Assembly: GCF_900109055.1 (NCBI RefSeq)
Contig: NZ_FOIV01000001.1
Location: 788,682 to 852,681, forward strand
Direction: 5' to 3'
DNA from: Prevotella sp. khp7
GTDB lineage: Bacteria; Bacteroidota; Bacteroidia; Bacteroidales; Bacteroidaceae
Length of the DNA stretch: 64,000 nt
Shown: positions 1-7,899 of the stretch, one piece after another
How the letters are laid out: every line of letters begins with the position of its first letter
Position numbering within the stretch: the stretch's first letter is position 1
Translations under genes and position numbers: made by a program
Notes under the pieces: generated by a model
The model's input: only the letters and a program-made list of their open reading frames with translations
What the model was told of the DNA's origin: nothing
The model's database searches: none

Positions 1-345
1 CTTATACTCATCGAATTCCCAGAAACGTGCAAAGTCATTCATCACGCCATTGGGAATAACACCTAGAGCAATACTGTCTCTAACAGCCTTTTCTTCCATC
101 ATCAGACAGTTTACGGCATCGTTCAGCGCAGAGTCGCCTCCAACAATGACAATGGTTTTGTAGCCATTAGATATCATCATCTTCATCAGACGTTCCACAC
201 TATTACTCGTCTCGCTCTGCACAAAGTCATAATTAACCCCGCGCTCATCGAGCACTTTCTGGATTTTCTCCCAACGTTTACGTTTGTTGGTGGCACCTGC
301 CTTTGGACAATACAAGATGCCCCACTTTCCTGTTTCTACTGCCAT
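1..345 (-). CDS. Diacylglycerol kinase-family lipid kinase (N-terminal 115 residues; runs off the window)
   Basis: This is the 5' part of a gene read leftwards from an ATG at 343-345; the rest lies outside the window. The translation starts MAVETGKWGILYCPKAG and contains IVGGDSALNDAVN and GVIPNGVMNDFAR, which match the nucleotide-binding GGDGT-x-NE and P-x-GT-x-NDFAR motifs of the DAGK catalytic domain (YegS/BmrU family), enzymes that phosphorylate lipid substrates at the membrane. Both motifs deviate from consensus (GGDS for GGDG, NGV for xGT). The start overlaps the 3' end of miaA by 10 bases, so the two are probably cotranscribed. The family is fairly sure; the substrate is not. Confidence 0.75.
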   Translation of the reverse strand, partial: MAVETGKWGILYCPKAGATNKRKRWEKIQKVLDERGVNYDFVQSETSNSVERLMKMMISNGYKTIVIVGGDSALNDAVNCLMMEEKAVRDSIALGVIPNGVMNDFARFWEFDEYK

Positions 346-1259
346 AATTGCCTAATACTATTTATCTTTTCCTCCATCGGGAGGGTCGCGTCTATCCAAT
401 GAATCACAAAGCCCCGTCGCTCCATTCCCCTGAACCACGTCATCTGACGTTTGGCAAACTGGTGGATAGCAATCTCCAGACGGGTAAACATCTCATCATA
501 AGTGGACTGCCCTGTCAGATACTCCGTCACAAACTTATATTCCAGTCCGTAATAAATCAAGTTTTCTGCAGGAATACCCTCATTGAGCAAGGCCTTGACT
601 TCATCAACCATACCGTTCTCCAAACGAGACTTCAGGCGACGGGTGATCTTCTCACGCCGCAGTTCACGATCGATATCAATACCGATAATCAGCGAATCCA
701 CTGACGGTAATTCACGCCGAGGCGTAGGATGCTCCAGATTGTAAGTCTCTATCTCAATGGCACGAATGGCACGCTGACACGAGTCCACATCGGTCTTGTT
801 ATGCATATTAGAACCGCTCTGCGCCTTCAGACCTACAAGCATCTCAGTAAGTTCGCCCAGCGACTTGCCTTCCAACCTATCGCGAAGTTCCTGGTTCTGA
901 GGAACAGGCGACAGCTTATAACCTTTCAGTACGGCTTCGATATAAAGTCCTGTACCTCCACAGAGAATAGGCACTGTACCTCGGTGCCGTATTGCTTCAT
1001 AGACATCGAAGAAATCCTGCTGATATTCAAAAAGATTATATTTCGTACCCGGCTCACGGATATCTATCAGATGGTAAGGAATCGGCTGACCGTCAACGAC
1101 ATAGTCTTCCAAGTCCTTTCCTGTTCCGATATCCATCCGACGATATACCTGACGAGAGTCGGCCGAGATAACCTCGCCACCAATCTCTGCTGCCAAGTGA
1201 GCTGCGACAGGCGTCTTTCCTGAAGCAGTGGGTCCAAGTATCGTTATCATCTTCTGCAT
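336..1259 (-). CDS. miaA: tRNA dimethylallyltransferase MiaA
   Basis: A 307-residue protein of usual MiaA length. It opens with the P-loop ITILGPTASGKT and has SADSRQVYRRMDIGTGK, the conserved substrate-binding stretch, and later CGGTGLYIEAV. MiaA adds an isopentenyl group to A37 of tRNAs that read codons starting with U, and acts in the cytoplasm. The gene has its own promoter at 1268-1298; its -7 box ends only 8 bases before the ATG, so the mRNA leader should be very short. It overlaps the downstream lipid-kinase gene by 10 bases. The identification is secure. Confidence 0.97.
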   Translation of the reverse strand: MQKMITILGPTASGKTPVAAHLAAEIGGEVISADSRQVYRRMDIGTGKDLEDYVVDGQPIPYHLIDIREPGTKYNLFEYQQDFFDVYEAIRHRGTVPILCGGTGLYIEAVLKGYKLSPVPQNQELRDRLEGKSLGELTEMLVGLKAQSGSNMHNKTDVDSCQRAIRAIEIETYNLEHPTPRRELPSVDSLIIGIDIDRELRREKITRRLKSRLENGMVDEVKALLNEGIPAENLIYYGLEYKFVTEYLTGQSTYDEMFTRLEIAIHQFAKRQMTWFRGMERRGFVIHWIDATLPMEEKINSIRQLWQ

Positions 1260-1267
1260 ATCGTTTG

Positions 1268-1298
1268 CAAAGATACATAAAAAAAGCCGTCCGACAAA
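1268..1298 (-). promoter_or_regulatory. Bacteroidetes-type promoter of miaA
   Basis: Reading leftwards, TTTG (1295-1298), 19 bases, then TATCTTTG (1268-1275). The -33 box lies inside the loop of the terminator of the preceding gene cluster (1279-1308), so terminator and promoter are physically interleaved. Confidence 0.75.
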
Positions 1299-1308
1299 AT
1301 CAGACAGC
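1279..1308 (-). terminator. Intrinsic terminator of the 6553-1330 gene cluster
   Basis: Reading leftwards, a 9-bp stem with two G-U pairs (1300-1308 with 1286-1294) closes a 5-base loop and is followed by seven T (1279-1285). It sits 22 bases after the stop of the last cluster gene. Confidence 0.8.
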
Positions 1309-1329
1309 CAGTTTTTTGATATTATATCC

Positions 1330-1740
1330 TTATTTACTTCCTGCTATGAATTCATTACCATTCCATGTCATACGCTTCTCAATCTTTCCAGCAGGTACGT
1401 AGAAGGTGTAGGCAATGGTCTTTCCCCGACGAGGCAGACTATGCGTCGTAGCAAATGTGCCAGGAGGAGCATCGAACTCCAGACCTAAATCCACAGCAGA
1501 AGCCACTCTCATCTTACGGGTGGTATTGTCGTATTTATAAAATGTAACACCAGTATACTGTCCGGCAATGGCTTGTCCGTTCTGGTAATAGTCATTAGAA
1601 ACAGCCACCAGCTTGTGCTTTCTATCGGCATAATTCCAATAGCAGCACTCAATGACCATTCTGTTTTCCCCCATCTCAGATTCTTCGAAACCCACATAAC
1701 CATTCTGCGTATCAACAATCAGCAGGATGTTTCTTTTCAT
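1330..1740 (-). CDS. Hypothetical protein, possibly N-terminally shortened
   Basis: A 136-residue protein beginning MKRNILLIVDTQNGYVGF, with CCYWNYADRKHKLVAVSNDYY and a FYKYDNTTRKMR segment. The pattern of an early D-x-x-NGY, a YW..ADG/R-K and a later FY.YD reminds me of small secreted Bacteroidales proteins that normally carry a signal peptide in front of this domain. Here the domain begins about 10 residues from the start and no convincing signal peptide is seen, so the N-terminus may be lost. It lies 20 bases downstream of the AAA+ gene, is the last gene of the minus-strand cluster and is followed by a good terminator. The function is unknown. Confidence 0.6.
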   Translation of the reverse strand: MKRNILLIVDTQNGYVGFEESEMGENRMVIECCYWNYADRKHKLVAVSNDYYQNGQAIAGQYTGVTFYKYDNTTRKMRVASAVDLGLEFDAPPGTFATTHSLPRRGKTIAYTFYVPAGKIEKRMTWNGNEFIAGSK

Positions 1741-1760
1741 ACACCTTAAATTATATAATA

Positions 1761-2798
1761 TTAATTTTGTCCTATGCGTGACCTGACAGAGAAGCCACCC
1801 TTCAGATCCTCGACAGTCAGTTCCACCAGCTGTTTCTTGCTAAGGTTCGATTCGCCTGCCAAGCGGTTAGCCTGCTGCTGAATGCTCTTTTCAAACACAT
1901 TACGGGCAAAACGGGCATTACCGAAATTTCGGTCTTTATGAGCCACGACATCATTGAACTGTTCCTTAAGAAAAGCTTCGGCACCATCGGCCAGGACATA
2001 CTGATTCTTCTTCATATACATCTTGAAGATTTCAGTCAGTTCTCCACCAGAATAGTCAGGGAAATCGATATAGCGATTGAAGCGCGACTGAAGTCCGGGA
2101 TTAGAGTCGATAAAACGCTTCATCTCATCCTTATAGCCGGCAATAATCACCACCAGTCGGTCACGATAGTCTTCCATACGTTTCAACAGCGTTGAAATAG
2201 CCTCCTGACCATAGTCGTTGCTGTTGCCTCCTTCAGGAACAAGTGAATATGCCTCATCGATAAAGAGTACTCCATCAAGAGCCTGACGAATGACCGTATC
2301 CGTCTTAAGTGCCGTCTGTCCCATATACTTAGCCACCAATCCGCCACGGTCGGTCTCTACCGTATGTCCCTTCTTTAACACACCAAGATCTTTGTAGATA
2401 CGTCCCACGATACGGGCCACAGTGGTCTTACCAGTACCTGGCGATCCATAAAACACGAGATGATAAGACACCTTGGCAGTTTTCAGTCCCTGTGCCTCAC
2501 GCTGTTTCTGCAGTTTCACGAAGTTGGCCAGTGAGCGCACTTCTTTCTTCACATCACCCAAGCCAATGAGTTCGTCGAGTTCGGCATAAGGATCACCTTC
2601 CAACGGTTCATTTACGACGACGGAGTCATTCTTCTCCACCTGTTCTGTCTGTTGCACGGATTCATTAGCTGTATCTTTCTGCTCTTCGTCATCAACAAAG
2701 ATACCGACAACGATCAACAGCACAACGAAACCTATACTCAGACAGCCACAGCCCTTGAGCGTTTTACCCATCATCTCCTTAAAGTCATTTATATCCAT
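1761..2798 (-). CDS. Membrane-anchored CbbX/SpoVK-like AAA+ ATPase
   Basis: A 345-residue protein with one membrane segment (about residues 17-35), an acidic, Gln-rich linker (about 36-70) and a CbbX-type AAA+ module. Visible motifs are ELDELIGLGDVKKEV (about 73-87, the CbbX/SpoVK signature), Walker A GSPGTGKT (118-125), Walker B VLFIDEAY (177-184), and SRFNRYIDF with the following sensor region. Family members are ring-forming motors that remodel protein partners; CbbX itself is soluble and acts on Rubisco, so the membrane anchor is a difference. It sits between a secreted YARHG/beta-helix protein (upstream) and a small hypothetical (downstream), which suggests an envelope-linked role. The client is unknown. 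Confidence 0.85.
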   Translation of the reverse strand: MDINDFKEMMGKTLKGCGCLSIGFVVLLIVVGIFVDDEEQKDTANESVQQTEQVEKNDSVVVNEPLEGDPYAELDELIGLGDVKKEVRSLANFVKLQKQREAQGLKTAKVSYHLVFYGSPGTGKTTVARIVGRIYKDLGVLKKGHTVETDRGGLVAKYMGQTALKTDTVIRQALDGVLFIDEAYSLVPEGGNSNDYGQEAISTLLKRMEDYRDRLVVIIAGYKDEMKRFIDSNPGLQSRFNRYIDFPDYSGGELTEIFKMYMKKNQYVLADGAEAFLKEQFNDVVAHKDRNFGNARFARNVFEKSIQQQANRLAGESNLSKKQLVELTVEDLKGGFSVRSRIGQN

Positions 2799-2841
2799 GC
2801 CAAAAGAATATCTTTATTTTCTACCTTACGTTATTCTGGAA

Positions 2842-4419
2842 TTATCTGGGGCCGACATCTCGGGGCTTAATACTCGTGTCGAGCGGATTATCCACAAATT
2901 TAGTTTTCCCCTGCAATTGCTCAGATATGTCGATGCTGCCAAGATTCTGTATGGGGTGATATATCTCACATCTCATCAGATAGAAGGTATTATCGAGATC
3001 AAAAAGAGGTGCATCGCCCCAATTTGCGAAGAAGCGGCAGTCAGAGAACGACAGTCCCTCGTTGCCCCATCCTTCGACGAGTGCAAACTCACGGTTGTTA
3101 AAGAAGTCACAATCGGAAAACCTGACAGCCATGCAACTGCGCAGCTGCATGATACCATAGGTACAATCATGGACGTTAGAGTTAAGCATTGCGAAATCAG
3201 TGGTTTCCATGAGGTCGAGTCCGTATGTCCCACAGCCATACAAGTCGCAATCCTTCACCACGTTCTGTCGTCCGCCATTCACGCCGATAACACCTCCGGA
3301 GCAATAGCCGCCTTCTGTATGGCCGATGGTGAGGTTCTGCACCTCACAGTGGTCACAGTTTATGAAATAAAGACAATAAGAATAGCGGGGGTCTACCTCT
3401 ATACTTGAATTCTTTCCACCTCTGATAATAAGATTACTCATATTGACAAGAGCCAGCTGCTGTCCGTCAAACACACTCTCACTCACTACCAGAGGGCTCT
3501 TACTGACAATCGCTGAGGCATCAGCAGTCCAGCGCCTTCCAACGCGACCATTAAACTCTTCTTCGTTCTCAAGAATACGAGAGAGGTTCAGGTGCACATT
3601 GTCAGCAATCTGCACGATATGGTTCGATCGCAGATTAGCAATAAAACCGGCTTCATTGTAGACCACACTGACCTCCTCACCATCGAGCTCGTCAGGACCA
3701 CGCCCATCATCGGCAAGTCCGCCAGGAAAGTCCTCTGGCTTGGGGAAATAGCCACGCTCTTCATCAGGTACCCGCTCCTCGCTCTTGATAAGCTGAATGT
3801 TCAATTGTTCAATGATATTAAGCCGAATGTCTTTATTGTTACTACCTGGCTTATACCAAGGCTGGGCACCAAAATGCTCCTGAAGGTCCTTCGACTGGAA
3901 CTTCCAGCCATGACGGGCAAGAATCTCGTTGCGCATCAACCGTAACTCTTCCTTAGAGAATCGGGCCAGATAAGTTGTGTTCAGCAGACAATTGGCAAGC
4001 TGCTCACTCACTGGTTGCTGCTCCATATATCGTTCAAAAGCGAGACTATTCTCCAGATTATCAGGCGTCAACGTCATCTCCCACACTGCGTCGCCCTTGA
4101 GATTACGCACGACGAGAAAGTACATACCCTCCTGACGGATATACTGCACCCTCCAGCCAACCTTAGCACGAAGAGCCTCAGCCTCCTCATCAGTACCAGT
4201 GAGAATATACTCACCAGACTTGTCGGCAACCTTTGTCAGATGGAATACGAATCCACCCTCATGATTACTTACGCCATTCATCGTGACACTGTTACCCACC
4301 ACTTTTGCGGTAAAGAGTACAGCACCGTCAAACCACTTGCTGTTATTCAGAATGGTCTGTGCCTGAGCGCCACAGAGGACGCACAGACACAATACCATTG
4401 ATAATACTATCTTCTTCAT
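2842..4419 (-). CDS. Secreted YARHG-domain / right-handed beta-helix protein
   Basis: A 525-residue protein with a clear signal peptide (MKKIVLSMVLCLCVLCGAQA, cut near residue 20). A novel N-terminal part (about 21-145) is followed by a YARHG domain (about 150-190) with LRLMRNEILARHGWKF and FGAQPWY, a module usually found in secreted or envelope proteins. The C-terminal part (about 250-515) has the repeating N/D/C-rich turns of a parallel beta-helix (for example NLIIRGGKN, NCDHCEVQNLTIG, SNVHDCTYGIMQL), as in polysaccharide-active or surface-binding proteins. No lyase or hydrolase active site is recognisable. It is 15 bases after the TMEM43-like gene and 43 bases before the AAA+ gene, in the same orientation. 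Confidence 0.8.
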   Translation of the reverse strand: MKKIVLSMVLCLCVLCGAQAQTILNNSKWFDGAVLFTAKVVGNSVTMNGVSNHEGGFVFHLTKVADKSGEYILTGTDEEAEALRAKVGWRVQYIRQEGMYFLVVRNLKGDAVWEMTLTPDNLENSLAFERYMEQQPVSEQLANCLLNTTYLARFSKEELRLMRNEILARHGWKFQSKDLQEHFGAQPWYKPGSNNKDIRLNIIEQLNIQLIKSEERVPDEERGYFPKPEDFPGGLADDGRGPDELDGEEVSVVYNEAGFIANLRSNHIVQIADNVHLNLSRILENEEEFNGRVGRRWTADASAIVSKSPLVVSESVFDGQQLALVNMSNLIIRGGKNSSIEVDPRYSYCLYFINCDHCEVQNLTIGHTEGGYCSGGVIGVNGGRQNVVKDCDLYGCGTYGLDLMETTDFAMLNSNVHDCTYGIMQLRSCMAVRFSDCDFFNNREFALVEGWGNEGLSFSDCRFFANWGDAPLFDLDNTFYLMRCEIYHPIQNLGSIDISEQLQGKTKFVDNPLDTSIKPRDVGPR

Positions 4420-4434
4420 AAACGTTATTCTGAT

Positions 4435-5859
4435 TTACACTTCTGTCACAGAAGCTGTTGCCGAACCTTTCTGTTTAGCCTTAGCGGCCAGCTCCTTCAG
4501 TTTATCCTTGCCTTTAAAGGCAAATACCCAGATGAGGAAACCTGCCAGAGCCAGGAGAGTGATGCCAAGCAGAGGACGATAGAACAGCCATGCGATGGCA
4601 ATGATAATAAGACTCCATGCGATACCAATAACCGTGCATACAATACCAATGCCCCAACCAAAGATATTCGCGATAAAAGGAACCACCTTGAGAATCGTCG
4701 AGAGGAAGCCAAAGATGCCCTTCAATCCGCCAATCACCATCAGGATGCCAACCAAACGGAATATCCAGAGCAGGGCATTGTTCGACTCTTTAGCTGCGTC
4801 GATAATCTCATCACCGCTCTTTTTTCCCATCACCAGTGTTTGGAAACGCTTACCGTTCTTGGCTTTGAACGGCTTGAAGCTGTCGCCATCTACCACAGCC
4901 ATCACAGTCACCTTGGCAGGTACCACCTTCTCGAATGTCACGCGAACGTCACCAACCTCAGGAGAACCTGGCACACGACCATAGTAAAGCACATTTCCTG
5001 CCTGATGGATATACGCCAGATCTTTTTTGTTTTCGGCATTAGCCATCAGACTGTCTGTAACAGCCTTGATAGAGTCGTTATATGCCTGAATAGAATCAAT
5101 CACCGCCTTGGCTGAATCAGAGAGCAAAGCCCTGACGGAATCGGGGATAAGCAACTGCTGAACAGGCTGTTGCTGTTGAACAGGTTGCTGTTTCTTGACG
5201 ACGCCATAGAAGCGCTCATAGGCTGTCTGAGCAGCCTTATCAAACTGCTTCAGCAGATCCTCGCTGATGGCCAGTTCCATACCTTCGTCCGAAGATATCT
5301 GGTGAATCAGGCTCTCACTCAGCTTATAGGCGCCAAACGATACATTCTCGGCATACTGTTCAGCATCCTCAACAGTAGTGAGCACCATATTCTTCTTCTG
5401 ATAGGCAGGATCCTTGAACTGACTCGAGTCAATAGGACGCCTCACCCACTCCTTTGAATATGTATAGGTTGTTGTGGTTACTTCCTTACCACCCAGTTTG
5501 TCTTCACTCTTCTCCTGGGCATGCTCTACCCACTGGTAGTATTCCACTGTACGATGCATGGCTATCGCCTTGGCACCAATGCCAAACTGAGCATCGATAA
5601 GCGAGTCTTCCGTAGTAGCCATCGCCGTACCACAGATCAATTCCCCTTCCAGCGATGCGTCTTTCTTGTTAGGATTCTCCATTTCCACGTAGGCATTCCC
5701 TGCCTCGTTAAGCATCTTCTCTGTTTTCACGGCACGTCCTTCGTTCCACCACAATAATGCCGTTCCAAGTACGAATAACAGCAGGCCACTGCCAATAGCC
5801 CTGAACGAATTGCCCACACGAGTACCATACCCAGTAGTAGATGTTTCTGTATAAGCCAT
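4435..5859 (-). CDS. TMEM43 (LUMA)-family membrane protein
   Basis: A 474-residue protein matching the TMEM43 family: an N-terminal membrane segment ending in the hallmark ALLWWNEGRAVKTEK (about 28-47), then HRTVEYYQWVEH and TYTYSKEW (the family's YQWVE and YNTEW motifs), VLYYGRVPGSPEVGDVRVTF, and a C-terminal block of three or four membrane segments (about 365-455) containing AWLFYRPL. TMEM43 proteins occur in eukaryotic nuclear envelope/ER and scattered bacteria; their biochemical role is not settled. This one has an extra Gln/Pro-rich and charged insert (about 220-290). The gene lies 46 bases after the 16-residue-repeat gene and 15 before the YARHG gene. Confidence 0.85.
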   Translation of the reverse strand: MAYTETSTTGYGTRVGNSFRAIGSGLLLFVLGTALLWWNEGRAVKTEKMLNEAGNAYVEMENPNKKDASLEGELICGTAMATTEDSLIDAQFGIGAKAIAMHRTVEYYQWVEHAQEKSEDKLGGKEVTTTTYTYSKEWVRRPIDSSQFKDPAYQKKNMVLTTVEDAEQYAENVSFGAYKLSESLIHQISSDEGMELAISEDLLKQFDKAAQTAYERFYGVVKKQQPVQQQQPVQQLLIPDSVRALLSDSAKAVIDSIQAYNDSIKAVTDSLMANAENKKDLAYIHQAGNVLYYGRVPGSPEVGDVRVTFEKVVPAKVTVMAVVDGDSFKPFKAKNGKRFQTLVMGKKSGDEIIDAAKESNNALLWIFRLVGILMVIGGLKGIFGFLSTILKVVPFIANIFGWGIGIVCTVIGIAWSLIIIAIAWLFYRPLLGITLLALAGFLIWVFAFKGKDKLKELAAKAKQKGSATASVTEV

Positions 5860-5905
5860 AATTTTAATGTATTAAGTTAATATGATCAAATGTCAATGAA
5901 TACAG

Positions 5906-6325
5906 CTATAGTTTGAAGAATCCGAAGAAATACATCACGGCCACGCGACGCTTATTGGTCATCTGCTCTACCTTACCGATAATAGAACCATTCTTTCGGA
6001 TATCGCCGTTATTCTCAACCTTTCCGACAATGGAACCACCAAGACGGATATCACCATTCGACTCTACTCTACCGATGATAGAGCCGCGCTTGCGGATGTC
6101 GCCATTGTTCTCAATCCTGCCTTCGATGGAGCCGCCAACACGGATATCACCATTTGACTCGAACCGGCCCACGATGGAACCATTAAGGCGCACGTCACCA
6201 TTCGACTCAATCTTACCTACCACACTGCCACCCTTGCGAAGCGTGTCGCCCATCACGTTGACATTCACTGCTATTAGTAAAGCAACGGCCATAGCCAGTC
6301 TCAAAAAGTTACTTTGTTTTTTCAT
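5906..6325 (-). CDS. Secreted 16-residue-repeat protein (beta-flower-like)
   Basis: A 139-residue protein with an N-terminal signal sequence (about 1-26), then five full and one partial copies of a 16-residue repeat with consensus GGSIVGKVESNGDIRK (residues 32-127), and a short hydrophobic tail VAVMYFFGFFKL. The regular G-x-I-x-G-x-V/I-E-x-NGDIR pattern predicts one beta-hairpin per repeat, as in small beta-flower-type folds. The repeat is kept in frame but differs between copies at G/N/R and S/N positions. It is second in the minus-strand cluster, just ahead of the TMEM43-like gene. Export to periplasm or cell surface is likely; the role is unknown. Confidence 0.7.
   Translation of the reverse strand: MKKQSNFLRLAMAVALLIAVNVNVMGDTLRKGGSVVGKIESNGDVRLNGSIVGRFESNGDIRVGGSIEGRIENNGDIRKRGSIIGRVESNGDIRLGGSIVGKVENNGDIRKNGSIIGKVEQMTNKRRVAVMYFFGFFKL
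5945..6232 (-). repeat. 48-base tandem repeat (six units, last degenerate) inside the repeat-protein gene
   Basis: Six consecutive 48-base units encode the 16-residue repeats. Units alternate between SNGDI and NNGDI forms, which suggests growth by duplication of one or two units. The last unit loses the NGDIR end and leads into the C-terminal tail. Confidence 0.85.
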
Positions 6326-6367
6326 CTCTCTCTTAAGTTTTTAATTTTGTTATTAATATGGTTTGAT

Positions 6368-6553
6368 TTATTTATTATGCTTTTTCAACTGTTGACGGAT
6401 TCGCTCGTCGACGAGGGCTTCTAACTCAGGTTGCAGTTCTGCCACCCGTTCATCAACCACCCGTCTGACGAGTCTTTCTTGGTCCATCAGAAAACCTAGA
6501 TAGTCTGTTGCCAGTTGTCTGGCTTGCTTTTGTCGATCCGTCTTCTTTTGCAT
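6368..6553 (-). CDS. Small helical, charged hypothetical protein
   Basis: A 61-residue protein, very rich in Gln, Arg, Glu and Leu (MQKKTDRQKQARQLATDY at the start, DERIRQQLKKHNK at the end), predicted to be almost entirely helical. No membrane segment or signal peptide. It is the first gene of the minus-strand cluster, 42 bases ahead of the repeat-protein gene, and a -7-like TATCTTTG (6592-6599) lies about 40 bases upstream of its ATG. Its conserved reading frame and position support a real gene, but I do not recognise the family. Confidence 0.5.
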   Translation of the reverse strand: MQKKTDRQKQARQLATDYLGFLMDQERLVRRVVDERVAELQPELEALVDERIRQQLKKHNK

Positions 6554-6591
6554 TTAGCTATTTATATCTATGGCTAAAGATTATATCGCTG

Positions 6592-6599
6592 CAAAGATA
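6592..6599 (-). promoter_or_regulatory. Probable -7 box for the 6553-1330 cluster
   Basis: TATCTTTG on the minus strand, 38 bases before the ATG of the 61-residue gene. No good TTTG -33 box is found at the right spacing, so this promoter is weaker or differently regulated than others in the window. Confidence 0.45.
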
Positions 6600-6728
6600 C
6601 AAAGAAACTTTTTACATCATGTGAACATTTTCTTCCAAAACACCCTGCAAAATCTTCCAAACTGCCATATTACCCCCTAAAACGAATAAAAAACAGGTCT
6701 TTCGAGTACAATGGAAGAGAAATAATTG

Positions 6729-6736
6729 TATATTTG
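6729..6736 (+). promoter_or_regulatory. Probable -7 box for alanine dehydrogenase
   Basis: TATATTTG followed by CAG, 35 bases before the ald ATG. A clear -33 TTTG at 19-21 bases is missing. Confidence 0.45.
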
Positions 6737-6771
6737 CAGAAAATATTCAATTAACTAAAACCAGCATCATT

Positions 6772-7872
6772 ATGAAAGTAGGAATTCCAAAAGAGATTAA
6801 GAACAACGAAAATCGCGTGGGCATGACCCCTGCGGGAGTAGCAGAATTATCACGTCGCGGTCATGAAGTGAGTGTGCAGCACACAGCAGGCGAAGGCAGT
6901 GGCTTCTCCGACGACGACTATATCAAGGCCGGTGCCCGCATACTGCCCACCATCGAGGCAGTGTATCGTGAGTGCGACATGATTGTGAAGGTGAAAGAGC
7001 CCATCGAACCAGAATACGAGCTCGTTCGCCCTGGTCAATTGCTGTTCACCTATTTCCACTTTGCCTGTGAGCGCGAACTGACTGAGGCCATGCTCAAGAG
7101 TAAGGCTGTCTGTCTGGCCTACGAAACCGTCCAATTGCCCAACGGTTCACTTCCCTTGTTACAGCCCATGAGCGAGGTGGCCGGTCGCATGGCGACACTC
7201 AATGGTGCATACTACCTGCAGAAGACCAAAGGTGGCAAGGGTAAACTGATTAGCGGTGTACCAGGTGTGAGTCCTGCCAAGGTGCTTGTCTTAGGCGGTG
7301 GCGTGGTTGGCGAAGCAGCCGCAATGATGGCGGCTGGCCTGGGAGCTGATGTGACCATCGCCGATATATCCCTGCCCCGTCTGCGCCAGCTTGACATCGA
7401 GACGCCTGCCAATGTTCATACTATCTACTCCTCTGAGCATAACATCCGACAGATGCTTCCTACAGTGGATATCATCGTGGGCAGCGTACTCGTACCAGGC
7501 GACAAGACTCCCCACCTCATCACCCGCGAGATGCTGAAACTCATGGAACCGGGCACAGTACTCGTCGACGTTGCCATCGATCAAGGCGGATGCTTCGAAA
7601 GTTCACGACCTACCACCCATAGCGACCCTGTGTATATTGAAGAAGGCATCGTACACTACTGCGTGGCAAACATCCCCGGCGCTGTACCCAACACCTCTAC
7701 CCTTGCCCTGACCAATGCGACCCTGCGTTATGCCATTGCTCTGGCCGACAAGGGCTGGCAACAGGCATGCAAAGACGATTCCGCCTTGGCCAAAGGACTT
7801 AACATTGTAGAGGGGAAAGTGGTTTACAAAGCCGTAGCCGACGTCTTCAATCTTCCTTGCGGAAATATCTGA
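6772..7872 (+). CDS. ald: Alanine dehydrogenase
   Basis: A 366-residue protein with the Ald N-terminus [20 protein letters not shown] (substrate-binding Arg and Lys), LLFTYFHFA (catalytic His region), and the NAD-binding motif [24 protein letters not shown] in the middle. It interconverts L-alanine and pyruvate plus ammonia with NAD in the cytoplasm, so it can serve alanine use or ammonia assimilation. Length and motif order fit Ald rather than a transhydrogenase alpha subunit. It is a single-gene unit, divergent from the envelope cluster and convergent with the next gene, with a stem-loop across its stop codon. Confidence 0.95.
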   Translation: MKVGIPKEIKNNENRVGMTPAGVAELSRRGHEVSVQHTAGEGSGFSDDDYIKAGARILPTIEAVYRECDMIVKVKEPIEPEYELVRPGQLLFTYFHFACERELTEAMLKSKAVCLAYETVQLPNGSLPLLQPMSEVAGRMATLNGAYYLQKTKGGKGKLISGVPGVSPAKVLVLGGGVVGEAAAMMAAGLGADVTIADISLPRLRQLDIETPANVHTIYSSEHNIRQMLPTVDIIVGSVLVPGDKTPHLITREMLKLMEPGTVLVDVAIDQGGCFESSRPTTHSDPVYIEEGIVHYCVANIPGAVPNTSTLALTNATLRYAIALADKGWQQACKDDSALAKGLNIVEGKVVYKAVADVFNLPCGNI

Positions 7873-7889
7873 TACAGACTTTCCGCAAG
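7856..7889. terminator. Stem-loop between convergent ald and the AraC-type regulator
   Basis: Perfect 10-bp inverted repeat CTTGCGGAAA / TTTCCGCAAG with a 14-base loop that includes the ald stop codon. No T-run follows on either strand, so it may block 3' decay or act as a weak terminator. Confidence 0.5.
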
Positions 7890-7899
7890 ACAGAAAATA

